43,625 nucleotides of DNA from an uncultured Pseudomonadota bacterium. Lineage in GTDB: Bacteria > Pseudomonadota > Alphaproteobacteria > Rs-D84. The stretch is taken from NCBI GenBank assembly GCA_902793005.1, contig CADBBQ010000006.1:1-43625 (forward strand), in the 5' to 3' direction. How positions within the stretch are numbered: the first letter of the stretch is position 1; every line of letters starts with the position of its first letter. The notes under the pieces are model-generated. The model was not told where the DNA came from, ran no database searches, and worked only from the letters and a program-made list of their open reading frames with translations. The translations under genes were made by a program, and so were the position numbers. Below are positions 7,718 to 16,200 of the stretch, one piece after another.

Positions 7718-9205
7718 TCACTCTGCCACCGGTCCGGCGATAAATTCACCAGTGCCTTGGTTGGTAAAGAACCGACCCGACACAGTATCATACAAACCAA
7801 CCGCACCGTCACTGTTCCGTTTTGCCGGAATGCCATTGAACAACATAACATTAGTTAAACTGTTTGTTATAACAAATAAATATACTTTACCTATACCATT
7901 ATTATTACTACTAGAAGTACCTGGACTACGGAACACGCCAACGTTACCATCTGTTGAGTATGGCGATATCGGAGTTAAAGTTCCAATTTCTGTATCATTA
8001 AGAACGACTTTATGTCCTGCAACATTAAACGTAAAATCAAATACGTCGTCAGTGATAGTCCTTGTTAATGTGTGTTCGCTAGAATTGTACATTGATGCAT
8101 AGTAAGAATCTCTATCCGTTCTTGATACAAGACCTTGATAATTGCCTTTACCACCAATAATAAAACCAAATCTAGAAAAAGTATTTGTTGTTTTTCCAAA
8201 TCTAACTTTTGTTTGAATATCTTCTCCAATATTTACACCAGTATCGATATACTGTGTCCCTGTGCTTTCGATATACTCCAATTCCGTATAACCGTCTGGC
8301 AGGCGGGAATATTGTTCCACAATCTCATACCAATGCGGGATGCCGCTGGCGTCTTCGACCAGCAGGCACTTTTTGCCGGCGGGGCATTTTTCATTATCAT
8401 CCGCAATGTCGTTCGGTCGCGTTTGTTTTTGCGCCTGCAAAGTCGCAATGCGGCCGGCCTGGGTTATCGTGTTCGACACTACCGAATCCACCACCGAAAT
8501 CGCATTCGCCAGCGCCGTATTCAACGGACTGAACGCAGTTTCGTTGTATTTCGTTGTTGCAATTTTAATTTCTGCAACCGGGCCGGCGACAAATTCGCCA
8601 CTGCCGGAGTTTTCAAAGAATTCGCCAGACACGGTATCATACAAACCAACCGCACCATCGCTGTTCCGTTTTGCCGGAATAAAGTTACCAACTAAATTGT
8701 TTGCTTGGTATATACTTGCTTTATAAAGCTTTTGTTTTACATAAAAAGATGTTCCTATATTGAACAATGTTATGTTTGTTTTACCTGTTCCTTTATATTC
8801 CGAAATGTCATAAGATTCTACTAGAACGTCGTCAATATAAAAATTTTTTAGAGCGCTATCCAAAACATAAGAATGTCTCGAAAAAACATTTTGTGATACA
8901 GTTATTGATGGATATAAATTACCTAGACCACAATATAATTGACCAGGATGATAGTAAGCAATCCAAAAATATGGACCAGCAGTCACACCATTTCCCCCAT
9001 TTTGTCTATTAGTGGATAAAAATTGAATATCCAACTCCATTCTCATTCCAGATGTTAATTTAGAAGCATTTACCTCGATTCCCGTGTCAATACTTTGCGT
9101 CCCGGTGGATTCGATGTATTCCAATTGAGTGTAGCCGCTGGGTAATGCGCCCCACACAGGCAATGTCCACAACAGCCCCAGTACGAGGCTTAATATTTTT
9201 CTCAT
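7718..9205 (-). CDS. Exported protein with two lectin-like LEYIESTGTQ domains
   Basis: The 495-residue product has a signal peptide (about 1-20, ending VWGA) and two homologous units, residues 21-212 and 301-495. Each opens with LPxGYTxLEYIESTGTQ and ends with PAKRNSDGAVGLYDTVSG ... GEF(V/I)AGPVAE. This layout resembles concanavalin-like (LamG-type) surface domains; that fold assignment is inference. A linker (213-300) with a helical, coiled-coil-like part and CPAGKKC separates them. The DNA of the two unit ends (7731-7834 and 8577-8680) is nearly identical, so recombination between them could change copy number. Ribosome site CGGGAG precedes the start. Probably cell-surface and adhesive; the ligand is unknown. 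Confidence 0.8.
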   Translation of the reverse strand: MRKILSLVLGLLWTLPVWGALPSGYTQLEYIESTGTQSIDTGIEVNASKLTSGMRMELDIQFLSTNRQNGGNGVTAGPYFWIAYYHPGQLYCGLGNLYPSITVSQNVFSRHSYVLDSALKNFYIDDVLVESYDISEYKGTGKTNITLFNIGTSFYVKQKLYKASIYQANNLVGNFIPAKRNSDGAVGLYDTVSGEFFENSGSGEFVAGPVAEIKIATTKYNETAFSPLNTALANAISVVDSVVSNTITQAGRIATLQAQKQTRPNDIADDNEKCPAGKKCLLVEDASGIPHWYEIVEQYSRLPDGYTELEYIESTGTQYIDTGVNIGEDIQTKVRFGKTTNTFSRFGFIIGGKGNYQGLVSRTDRDSYYASMYNSSEHTLTRTITDDVFDFTFNVAGHKVVLNDTEIGTLTPISPYSTDGNVGVFRSPGTSSSNNNGIGKVYLFVITNSLTNVMLFNGIPAKRNSDGAVGLYDTVSGRFFTNQGTGEFIAGPVAE

Positions 9206-9231
9206 GATTTTTTCTCCCGTTCTTTCTTTTT

Positions 9232-9302
9232 GTTAACCCCCGCCATCCCACTTCGCCAAGGCTTCGTGGGACAGGCCCCTCAACTTCGAGGGAGGGGAAC
9301 TT
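9232..9302. repeat. Intergenic repeat module (copy 3, inverted)
   Basis: Contains CCCCCGCCATCCCACTTCG, an arm pairing of TCCCACTTCG...CG(A/T)GGGA type and, read on the minus strand, AGTTCCCCTCCCTCG as at 7439. It sits directly upstream of the surface-protein gene. Confidence 0.5.
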
Positions 9303-9572
9303 TGCGGTGGGTTTGTTTCGGGACAAAAAGCCTGACTTTTGTATGGGAGTTGGATTCGGGGCCAATATCCCAAAACAAAAAAACACCGCCATCAACAGGA
9401 AGATTGCGGCAGGGGTGTTAGAAAAATCAGTTGTTCAATGACCCCGCGGGCGTTATCCGACACCGCGGCACCCCGCCGATTAACGGTTGTGGGGTATATA
9501 GTCAGGGATAAAATTTACATTTATAAATCTGGTGTAATGGAAAATTGTTCCTGCACCGTCGATGATGAATAA
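9303..9572. other. Intergenic stretch without a recognisable gene
   Basis: Open frames exist in both directions but none has a ribosome site, a recognisable domain or sensible composition. AACACC (about 9383) and GGTGTT (about 9415) could form the base of a long hairpin followed by AGAAAAA. It may hold remnants of the neighbouring surface gene or of the repeat family. Confidence 0.4.
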
Positions 9573-9761
9573 ATGTCGGTGCAAAATATGAATGCAACAA
9601 ACACAATCGTCCCGATTATCGAATCGGTTTTTTCAGATTGGGAGAGTCACGATGCAGACTTTGCACCGGAACAACCAGGCTTTTCTAAGGCCTTTACCGA
9701 AATCAACTCCCTGGTGATTTCTGATGTCATTATAGAAAAAATTTTTTTGCGTATGCAATAA
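9573..9761 (+). CDS. Possible small protein of 62 residues
   Basis: ATG at 9573 with a second in-frame ATG at 9588. Neither has a Shine-Dalgarno or clear promoter. The predicted product is acidic and soluble (FSDWESHDADFAPEQPGF in the middle) and I do not recognise it. Codon choice is compatible with real genes here but the call rests only on frame length. It ends just before a bidirectional terminator. Confidence 0.3.
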   Translation: MSVQNMNATNTIVPIIESVFSDWESHDADFAPEQPGFSKAFTEINSLVISDVIIEKIFLRMQ

Positions 9762-9772
9762 ATTTTTGCACA

Positions 9773-9804
9773 ATAAAAAAATACCCCATTGGGGTATGTT
9801 TTTT
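9773..9804. terminator. Bidirectional terminator next to tRNA-Glu
   Basis: Stem ATACCCC / GGGGTAT (9781-9787, 9791-9797) with A7 on the left and a T-rich tract on the right, so it can end transcription from the tRNA side (minus) and from the left (plus). Confidence 0.8.
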
Positions 9805-9809
9805 ATTGT

Positions 9810-9885
9810 TGGCACTCCCAATGGGAATCGAACCCATGTTGCCGGAATGAGAATCCGATGTCCTGGACCGCTAGACGATGGGAGC
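9810..9885 (-). tRNA. tRNA-Glu (anticodon CTC)
   Basis: 76 nt including an encoded CCA. On the minus strand it begins GCTCCCA, has the D-arm CGTCTAGCGGTCCAGGAC, an anticodon stem TCGGA/TCCGG around the loop TTCTCAT (anticodon CTC), and the T-arm ATGGG TTCGATT CCCAT. The acceptor ends TGGGAGT, then G73 and CCA, with a G1-U72 wobble. It reads GAG codons. Its own promoter lies in the end of the kinase gene, and a terminator follows. Confidence 0.93.
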
Positions 9886-9902
9886 AATTACAGAACCCGC
9901 AC

Positions 9903-9931
9903 AGAATACCCGATGTTTTTCAAAATGTCAA
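9903..9931 (-). promoter_or_regulatory. Promoter for tRNA-Glu
   Basis: On the minus strand: TTGACA (9926-9931), 17-bp spacer, TATTCT (9903-9908), giving a start near 9896. The -35 box overlaps the stop codon of the kinase gene. Confidence 0.7.
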
Positions 9932-10683
9932 TTCTGTTCAGATTTTTTTTCATACAATTCGCGATATTTTTTTATCACCGCGTCATACAAGCCATCAAAT
10001 CCGCATTTGTCCCAATTGCGCCGCATATACATAAATCCCAATTTGTAATCGGTAAACTGGGCATCCTCCCAATCAATAAAGTATTTTATGTCCAATGTGT
10101 GGGCGTCCACGGTAAAGTTATCGGCAATATCGTTATGAAACCATCCATACATAAATCCAGGCTTTGCATTTTTATCTTGTTTCAAATCACGCAAAGACGC
10201 CGGGTCTGATACGCCAATTGCGAAAATAAATTTTGCCAATTGGTCGGCGATTTTATCGCGATTTTGTATAACAACACCCGGTTTGATTTTTTTCAGCAAT
10301 ACCCCCGTCGCAAATTCATATTTTCGAACCCAGATGCCCCCCCATTGGAACACATCCATTTTTGGAATCTGTATCGGCGATATGCGCGCAAATGCATCAA
10401 TTATTTTTCGTTCGCGCATTGATTTTTCATACCCATTTTCGTGCAGTGGAAATTTAAACGCGCAAGCATTCCCGACTAATAAAATCAGGTTGTGTCCACG
10501 TGCCCCAACATCAATTTTTATCTTTTTATTTGGGCCATCCGTGTGTTCGCGGGCGAATTTTTTGCATCTTTTCAAATAATCGGCGTATTTAATTTTTATA
10601 CGCACAATATCACGCCGGTGCTTGCCCGGAATTGTTCCACAGACCGCATTCGCAAAAAAAGTCCTGAATTTTGATGTGTTCAT
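9928..10683 (-). CDS. Aminoglycoside-phosphotransferase-fold (APH-like) kinase
   Basis: 251 residues from the ATG at 10683; the longer frame up to 10857 is AT-rich non-coding translation. The small-molecule kinase fold shows in an ATP-lobe stretch with KFPLHENGYEKSMRERKII, a hinge-like GGIWVRKYEF, the catalytic loop GWFHNDIADNF (HxDxxxxN pattern) and the metal-binding IDWEDAQF in place of the usual DFD. The substrate cannot be read from sequence; sugar, choline or amino-sugar compounds are all possible. The gene has a promoter 7 nt before the ATG and no ribosome site, so it is probably leaderless. It is divergent from marR and lies just upstream of tRNA-Glu. Confidence 0.7.
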   Translation of the reverse strand: MNTSKFRTFFANAVCGTIPGKHRRDIVRIKIKYADYLKRCKKFAREHTDGPNKKIKIDVGARGHNLILLVGNACAFKFPLHENGYEKSMRERKIIDAFARISPIQIPKMDVFQWGGIWVRKYEFATGVLLKKIKPGVVIQNRDKIADQLAKFIFAIGVSDPASLRDLKQDKNAKPGFMYGWFHNDIADNFTVDAHTLDIKYFIDWEDAQFTDYKLGFMYMRRNWDKCGFDGLYDAVIKKYRELYEKKSEQN

Positions 10684-10690
10684 ACCCGGT

Positions 10691-10718
10691 ATGATACACC
10701 AAAACAAACGCCAATCAA
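10691..10718 (-). promoter_or_regulatory. Promoter giving a leaderless kinase mRNA
   Basis: Minus strand: TTGATT (10713-10718), 16-bp spacer, TATCAT (10691-10696), then 7 nt to the ATG at 10683. Confidence 0.5.
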
Positions 10719-10780
10719 GCAAGTTTTTTATAAATTCCCATTTGCAAGAAATAAATATTAAAAATTTTAATAAATAAAAC

Positions 10781-10808
10781 TTGAAAATAAAAACTTTATA
10801 TATATAAT
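10781..10808 (+). promoter_or_regulatory. Promoter of the marR-efflux operon
   Basis: TTGAAA (10781-10786), 16-bp spacer, perfect TATAAT (10803-10808), in a very AT-rich context. Confidence 0.75.
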
Positions 10809-10828
10809 CATTAAAGTTTTTAATGATT
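10806..10828. promoter_or_regulatory. Candidate MarR operator
   Basis: Perfect inverted repeat: AATCATTAAA (10806-10815), spacer GTT, TTTAATGATT (10819-10828). It overlaps the end of the -10 box and the expected start site, an ideal place for repression by the MarR protein encoded next. Confidence 0.7.
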
Positions 10829-10850
10829 AAAGGTAAACCCAGGGACCAAA

Positions 10851-11300
10851 ATGTCAAAGAAAGAATATATAAATTTGATTGCGGAAAACGGTATGATAAT
10901 GGAACGTATGCTGGCGCGAATTAATCAATTGCCGTCACAATCAATCGGATACAGTCGCCAACAATTGGGAATTTTGGTTGGATTGATGGCGTCTGGTAAA
11001 TCTAAATTAAAAGAAATTGCGCATCGCAATGGTATGCCGACACCGAATCTGTGTATTATGTTTCGGAAATTGGAATCTGATGGTTTGGTTATGCGTATGA
11101 TTGACGATGATGACCGGCGCAATACTTTGTATTCTTTGACGCCACGTGGGAAAAAGATTGTAAATCAATTTCGTGATGCGGTAATGGATACAATTGAATT
11201 TTTTTGCCGCAATTTAACCGTCGCGGATGAAAAAAAACTGACAGAATATTTGTTTGGAATAAATAAAATTTTAAAACGTGTGGAGGAACAAAATGCGTAA
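10851..11300 (+). CDS. MarR-family transcriptional regulator
   Basis: A 149-residue DNA-binding regulator. It has an N-terminal helix, the winged-helix core (LKEIAHRNGMPTPNLCIMFRKLESDGLV, about 60-87, then the wing MIDDDDRRNTLYSLTPRG), and a long C-terminal dimerisation helix. DDDRR in the wing is typical of MarR proteins. AGGGA upstream serves as ribosome site. The stop overlaps the tolC-like start by 8 bp, so it is translationally coupled to the efflux genes and most likely represses the whole operon through the palindrome at 10806-10828, responding to an unknown ligand. Confidence 0.9.
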   Translation: MSKKEYINLIAENGMIMERMLARINQLPSQSIGYSRQQLGILVGLMASGKSKLKEIAHRNGMPTPNLCIMFRKLESDGLVMRMIDDDDRRNTLYSLTPRGKKIVNQFRDAVMDTIEFFCRNLTVADEKKLTEYLFGINKILKRVEEQNA

Positions 11301-12615
11301 ATTTAAAATGGCTGTGTTTTTGGCTTGTTCGTGCATTATGACAAATGCGGGGTATGCGATGGATTTGTCATTAAATGATGCAGTTGAAAAAATTATTGCC
11401 GAATCGAACGATATTAAAAAGGCCGAGGCTAATGTTAAACGGGCACGTGCCCAATTGGATGCGGTAAATGCAAATCGTTGGGTAAATGTGTCGGCCAATG
11501 CATCGTATATGAATATGGTGGATGTTGCCCGCCCAACCAGTGGTGACGGTATAAAATTGCCACCGGAATTGGGTGGAATCTTGCAAGGTTTTGGCCAAGA
11601 CCCATCGCAAATTGTTATCCCGGATAATTTATTTATGGCGGGGGTCAGTATTTCACAACCAATTTACACTTTTGGTAAAATCGGTAATGCGGTGGACAGT
11701 GTGAAAAGCGCAATTAAAATGTCTGATGCGGGTGCAGAAATTGCCCGGCGCGAGGTTGCATACAGTGCCGCCGATTTATACTGGACCGCAAAAATGACTG
11801 ATGAAATTGTAAAATTGGCCGAGCAAGATTTAAAAAATGCAAAAACTTCGAAAACAAAATTAACCGCAACTGGGCGTGCAAATCGTGGAAATTTGGTTAA
11901 AATTGAAACCGATATTGCGTCCAAAGAAATCAATTTGTCTGATGCGGAATTTAATCGTGACACCGCGCATCGTATGTTGAAAATCTTTGCCGGAATTGAT
12001 GCCGATACGGAATTAAATTTGACTGATAATTTCCCGTCGGAATTTGCCCAGATGGATGAAAAAAAATTGACATCGTCGCCACAATGGCGCGTCTTGCAAG
12101 AGCAGGTTAATATGTACGAATCGCGCGCATCATCCCAACGCGCAAATGGGTATCCAACATTGGCGGCGGTTGGTTCGTATAACTATACATCAATGGCGGA
12201 CAAAGCCGAACACTTGTTCGATAAGTCCGGTTCGCAATCGGCGTATTGGGGATTATCATTGCAAGTGCCAATTTTTACGGGCGGATTGAACCGGGCAAAC
12301 GCAACCGTTGACGCTATGAATGCCGAGGCCGCACGCCAAGATTTAGACAAGGCAAAAAAATTAACAACCGAACAATTTAATACGGCAATTCGCCAATATA
12401 ATCATCTGCGTGATAATTTGGAAAATATGCAACACGCGCGTGATTTGGCGGCCAAGGCGTACAAGTTTTCCCAAGACCGTTTTGGCGCGGGGCAAACATC
12501 CGCCGTTGAATTGGCCGAGGTTGCATCCGGTTTGTATCAATTGGATATCGCACTGTTAAATGCAAAATATAAAATTTTAATGTCTGCGGAATCTGTTAAA
12601 AAATTAGGGGAATAA
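11293..12615 (+). CDS. TolC-family outer-membrane efflux protein
   Basis: The 440-residue outer-membrane channel subunit of a tripartite exporter. It has a signal peptide (about 1-22, ending NAGYA), then two repeats of the outer-membrane efflux domain with long amphipathic helices (LSLNDAVEKIIAES... and ...WGLSLQVPIFTGGLNRA, then the closing helix ...FGAGQTSAVELAEV). The frame is open from GTG 11278, but the ATG at 11293 with GGAGG at 11281-11285 gives the natural signal peptide. It overlaps marR by 8 bp and sits 1 bp before the adaptor gene. Confidence 0.93.
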   Translation: MRKFKMAVFLACSCIMTNAGYAMDLSLNDAVEKIIAESNDIKKAEANVKRARAQLDAVNANRWVNVSANASYMNMVDVARPTSGDGIKLPPELGGILQGFGQDPSQIVIPDNLFMAGVSISQPIYTFGKIGNAVDSVKSAIKMSDAGAEIARREVAYSAADLYWTAKMTDEIVKLAEQDLKNAKTSKTKLTATGRANRGNLVKIETDIASKEINLSDAEFNRDTAHRMLKIFAGIDADTELNLTDNFPSEFAQMDEKKLTSSPQWRVLQEQVNMYESRASSQRANGYPTLAAVGSYNYTSMADKAEHLFDKSGSQSAYWGLSLQVPIFTGGLNRANATVDAMNAEAARQDLDKAKKLTTEQFNTAIRQYNHLRDNLENMQHARDLAAKAYKFSQDRFGAGQTSAVELAEVASGLYQLDIALLNAKYKILMSAESVKKLGE

Positions 12616-12616
12616 T

Positions 12617-13255
12617 ATGGAACGCTTTTTCAGATTTTTTAAAATTTCAAATCCAGAAAAAATAAAAAAATGGATTTATATTTTGTGTGCAACTGCACTG
12701 GTATTTTGGGTGATTTTCAGAATCGTTATGCTGATTTTGCAACACAATCAATCTGTGTTTAATATGTCGCGTGATGTCGCGGATAACGGAACGCCGGTTG
12801 TTGTAATGACGGTGCAAAATTCATCGGGCGCGTTATTGGAACCAATAACAATCGAATCGAATCGCGCATATGTGACCGGAAATCGTGTTGGACTGTTTCG
12901 TCCGGGTCAACGTGTGGGGAATGGAAAAATTGTATCTGTGTCGCAAAATATAAATCTGGACACGGGTATGTATGTTATAAAAACCAGTGGTACCGAAAAC
13001 GGTTTACAATATGTTGAATATACACGAAATGGATATTTTATTCCGGTCTATGCGGTGGTAAATGACAATGTGTTTGTATATGAAAACGAGCGCGCCACAT
13101 CGCGTCGCGTGATTGTCGCACACAGTGATGCCGATACCGCATTAATAACCCAAGGTTTGCACGATGGCGATGTTGTTATATTGTCAAATGTTGCCGATGG
13201 GGAACGCGTTCGCATCCAGGGAAAAATTGAAAACACAACGGATAAAGGGGAGTAA
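12617..13255 (+). CDS. Shortened RND periplasmic adaptor (membrane-fusion protein) without hairpin
   Basis: The 212-residue product has a cytoplasmic Lys-rich start, one membrane anchor (about 18-41) and a periplasmic part that looks like the beta-barrel plus membrane-proximal domain of an HlyD/AcrA adaptor: ...YVTGNRVGLFRPGQRV... and ...YFIPVYAVV..NVFVYENERATSRRVIV, then ...LHDGDVVILSNVADGERVRIQGK. Normal adaptors are 350-400 residues and have a lipoyl domain and alpha-helical hairpin that dock onto TolC; these are missing. The family call comes from these motifs and its location between tolC and RND genes. AGGGGA upstream. Confidence 0.6.
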   Translation: MERFFRFFKISNPEKIKKWIYILCATALVFWVIFRIVMLILQHNQSVFNMSRDVADNGTPVVVMTVQNSSGALLEPITIESNRAYVTGNRVGLFRPGQRVGNGKIVSVSQNINLDTGMYVIKTSGTENGLQYVEYTRNGYFIPVYAVVNDNVFVYENERATSRRVIVAHSDADTALITQGLHDGDVVILSNVADGERVRIQGKIENTTDKGE

Positions 13256-13260
13256 TCACT

Positions 13261-16200
13261 ATGTTGAAATTTTTTGTAAAACGCCCAATCACAACGATTA
13301 TGTTTGTCCTGTTTTGGGTCGTGTTGGGATTTTATTCTTTCAATGGTATGAATATTGAACGCACGCCGTCGTTGGATTTTCCATATGTGACCGCGTCTTT
13401 TGTTTATCCCGGTGCAGAACCTGCGGAAATAGAATCACAAATTTTGAAAAAGGCCGAAGACGCAATGTCCGAGGTTTCCGGTTTGAAAAAAATTACATCC
13501 CAGGCATATGAAAACGGTGGTTATGTTATGGCGGAATTCAACCTGGGGGTAAATGTAAATGACAAAGCGTCCGAGGTTAAATCAAAATTGGATGCATTGT
13601 CTTCGGAATTCCCGGATGATATGAAACAACCGGTTGTTGAAAAATTAAATCCATTACAGCAATCTGTGATTGATATTGCAATTTATGGCGACAATGTGCG
13701 TGATTTGTATGAATATACGGATGAAACATTGTCTAATAAAATAACGGCTATTCGTGGTGTTGCAAATGTAAATGTGTTTGGGGGGCTGCAACGTGCGATT
13801 CGTATTGAAATGTCGCCTGATGAAATGGCGGCGCGTGGTGTTACAATTGTTGATATTGTATCGGCGTTGGGGAATAAAAATTTAAATGTTCCTGGCGGTA
13901 AAATAGAGGCCGGCACCGCGTCATCCAATGTTCGTTTTGTTGGTGAATTTGCCAGTGTTGATGAAATCCGTAATTTGCAAATCGTCACATCCGAAGGGCA
14001 AAATTTCAAATTATCTGATGTTGCAACGGTGCACGATTCTGCGCGTGATATTGAACGCGGCGCATTGTATAACGGCAATAATGTTATTATCGCATCTGTT
14101 ATCAAGGCATCTGATGGAAACGCAATTAAAATTTCAAAAGCATTGCGTGCGATTTTGCCAGATTTAGAAAAACAAATGCAAACAAAATTCCCAGATGCCA
14201 AAATGGAAATCGTGGCGGATTCATCTACAACCGTGGCGGACGAAACATACGATACGATTTATGGAATTGTTTTGGGTATTATTTTCACGGTTATTATATT
14301 GTTGGTGTTTACCCAAAATTGGCGTTCAACCGTTATTGCGGGTGTTGTGATTCCGGCATCCCTGGTTGCGGGTCTGTTCTTTATCAGTATCAGCGGTTTT
14401 ACAATCAACGCAATGACATTGTTGGCGTATTCGTCGGCGTTGGGAACATTGGTGTCTAATGCAATTATTTTGATTGAATCGGCATTACAAGAAATGCGCG
14501 CCGGTGCATCACCCGAAGACGCGGCAATTGTTGGTACTAAAAAGGTTGCTGTATCCGTCTTGGCGGGCGTTGGAACAAATGTTGTGGTGTTTTTACCGCT
14601 GGCGTTTATGGGCGGAATCGTCGGTCAGTTTATGGTTCAATTTGGTATGACGGTTGTGTATTTGACTTTGTTGTCATTACTGTTTTCGTTCACATTGACA
14701 CCAATGATGATAGCAAAGTTTTTGCGTTTGAATAACGTTCGTGAAAAAATCAATGTTGCCGAAGTTAAACGCGAAGAAAAACAAACGCGTCTGCGTCGTT
14801 GGTATGATTATCAATTTGCGCACGCCGGCCGTGTTATTTTGTTGGGGGTTGTGGCGTTGTTTGTTGCGGCACAATTGATGGGTTTTGTTGGTAACGAATT
14901 CCAACCGTCAACCGATGTGAATAAAATTACACTGACGGTGCGTGCGCCAATGGGGGCAACATATGAAAAATCGTTATCTGTGGCAAATGACATAGATAAA
15001 ATTTTGCATACCTATCCCGAGGTAGAATCCACCGTTGTAAAAATTGGTGAGCGTGGCTTGCAAAATATTACGATAACGACGAATTTGGTTGATCATACCA
15101 AACGCGATATATCTGATAAAAAATTAGCCCAAAAAATGTTGCGTGATATGGCAAATATTGCCGATGCAGAAATTCAAATTCGTGCGGGCGAATCGACATC
15201 GGGCGGTATATCGTCGGATATGGTGTTAAATATATACGGCGACGATGACGCAACGCGTGAACAATATGCAAATGAATTAATTCGTCGTATAAACAATATA
15301 CCCGAAGTCCAAAGTGCGGTATTGGCGCAACAAAAACCAAACAACGAAATTCGTTTTGTTCCAAACCAAGAACAAATGAGTGCGTGGGGCGTTAAAAATT
15401 CTTATGCGGGTTCTGTATTGCGTACGGCCGTTTATGGAAATGATTCGTATAAATATAAAGAAAATGGCAAAGAATATCCGATTGTTTTGGAATTTGCGCG
15501 TCCATTTAAAACAAACTTTATGTTTAACAGTGTTTTTGTAAATTCGCCACGCGGTATGGTTGCTTTGTCGGAATTGGGGGAAATACAAAATGTTCCATCC
15601 ACACCAAATATTACGCGTTTGGATAAATCACGCGTGACTGAAATTGATGTGAATATCGGTAAATCCACAATTGGCCCGGTCCAACAAAAGATAGAATCCG
15701 AAATCGCCGAAATGGAATGGCGTGCAGGATACAGTGCAAAATTTGCCGGTATGTCTGAAATACAAAGTGAATCAACATCTGAAATTGGTATGGCGTTTAT
15801 TTTGGCGTCTGTGTTGACATTTATGTTGTTGGCGGCGATTTTGAATTCTTTGACGCATCCATTGACGATTGCAACATCAATCATCACCAGTTTTATCGGT
15901 GTGTTTATGTTGTTATTCTTGTCCGGTGCATCAATGAATGTTGGCGCGATGTTGGCGTTCGTTATGTTGGTTGGATTGGTTGTGAATAACAATATTTTGG
16001 TGTTGGAACCAACGGTAAAACGTGTGCGTGCCGGTGAAAAACCGTTTAATGCATTGTGGACCGAATTGATGGCGAAACGCAATATGGTGTTGATGACATC
16101 TATTGCGATTATGGCGGGTATGTTGCCGCAATTATGGTCAGCCGACCAAATGAAATCTGGTATGGCGGCGGTTATGATTGGTGGTATGTTGGCAAGTTTG

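Noticed and set aside
9339-9572. 77-codon open frame from a TTG near 9339
   Set aside because: No ribosome site, unusual composition, overlaps repeat-derived DNA; no support beyond being open.
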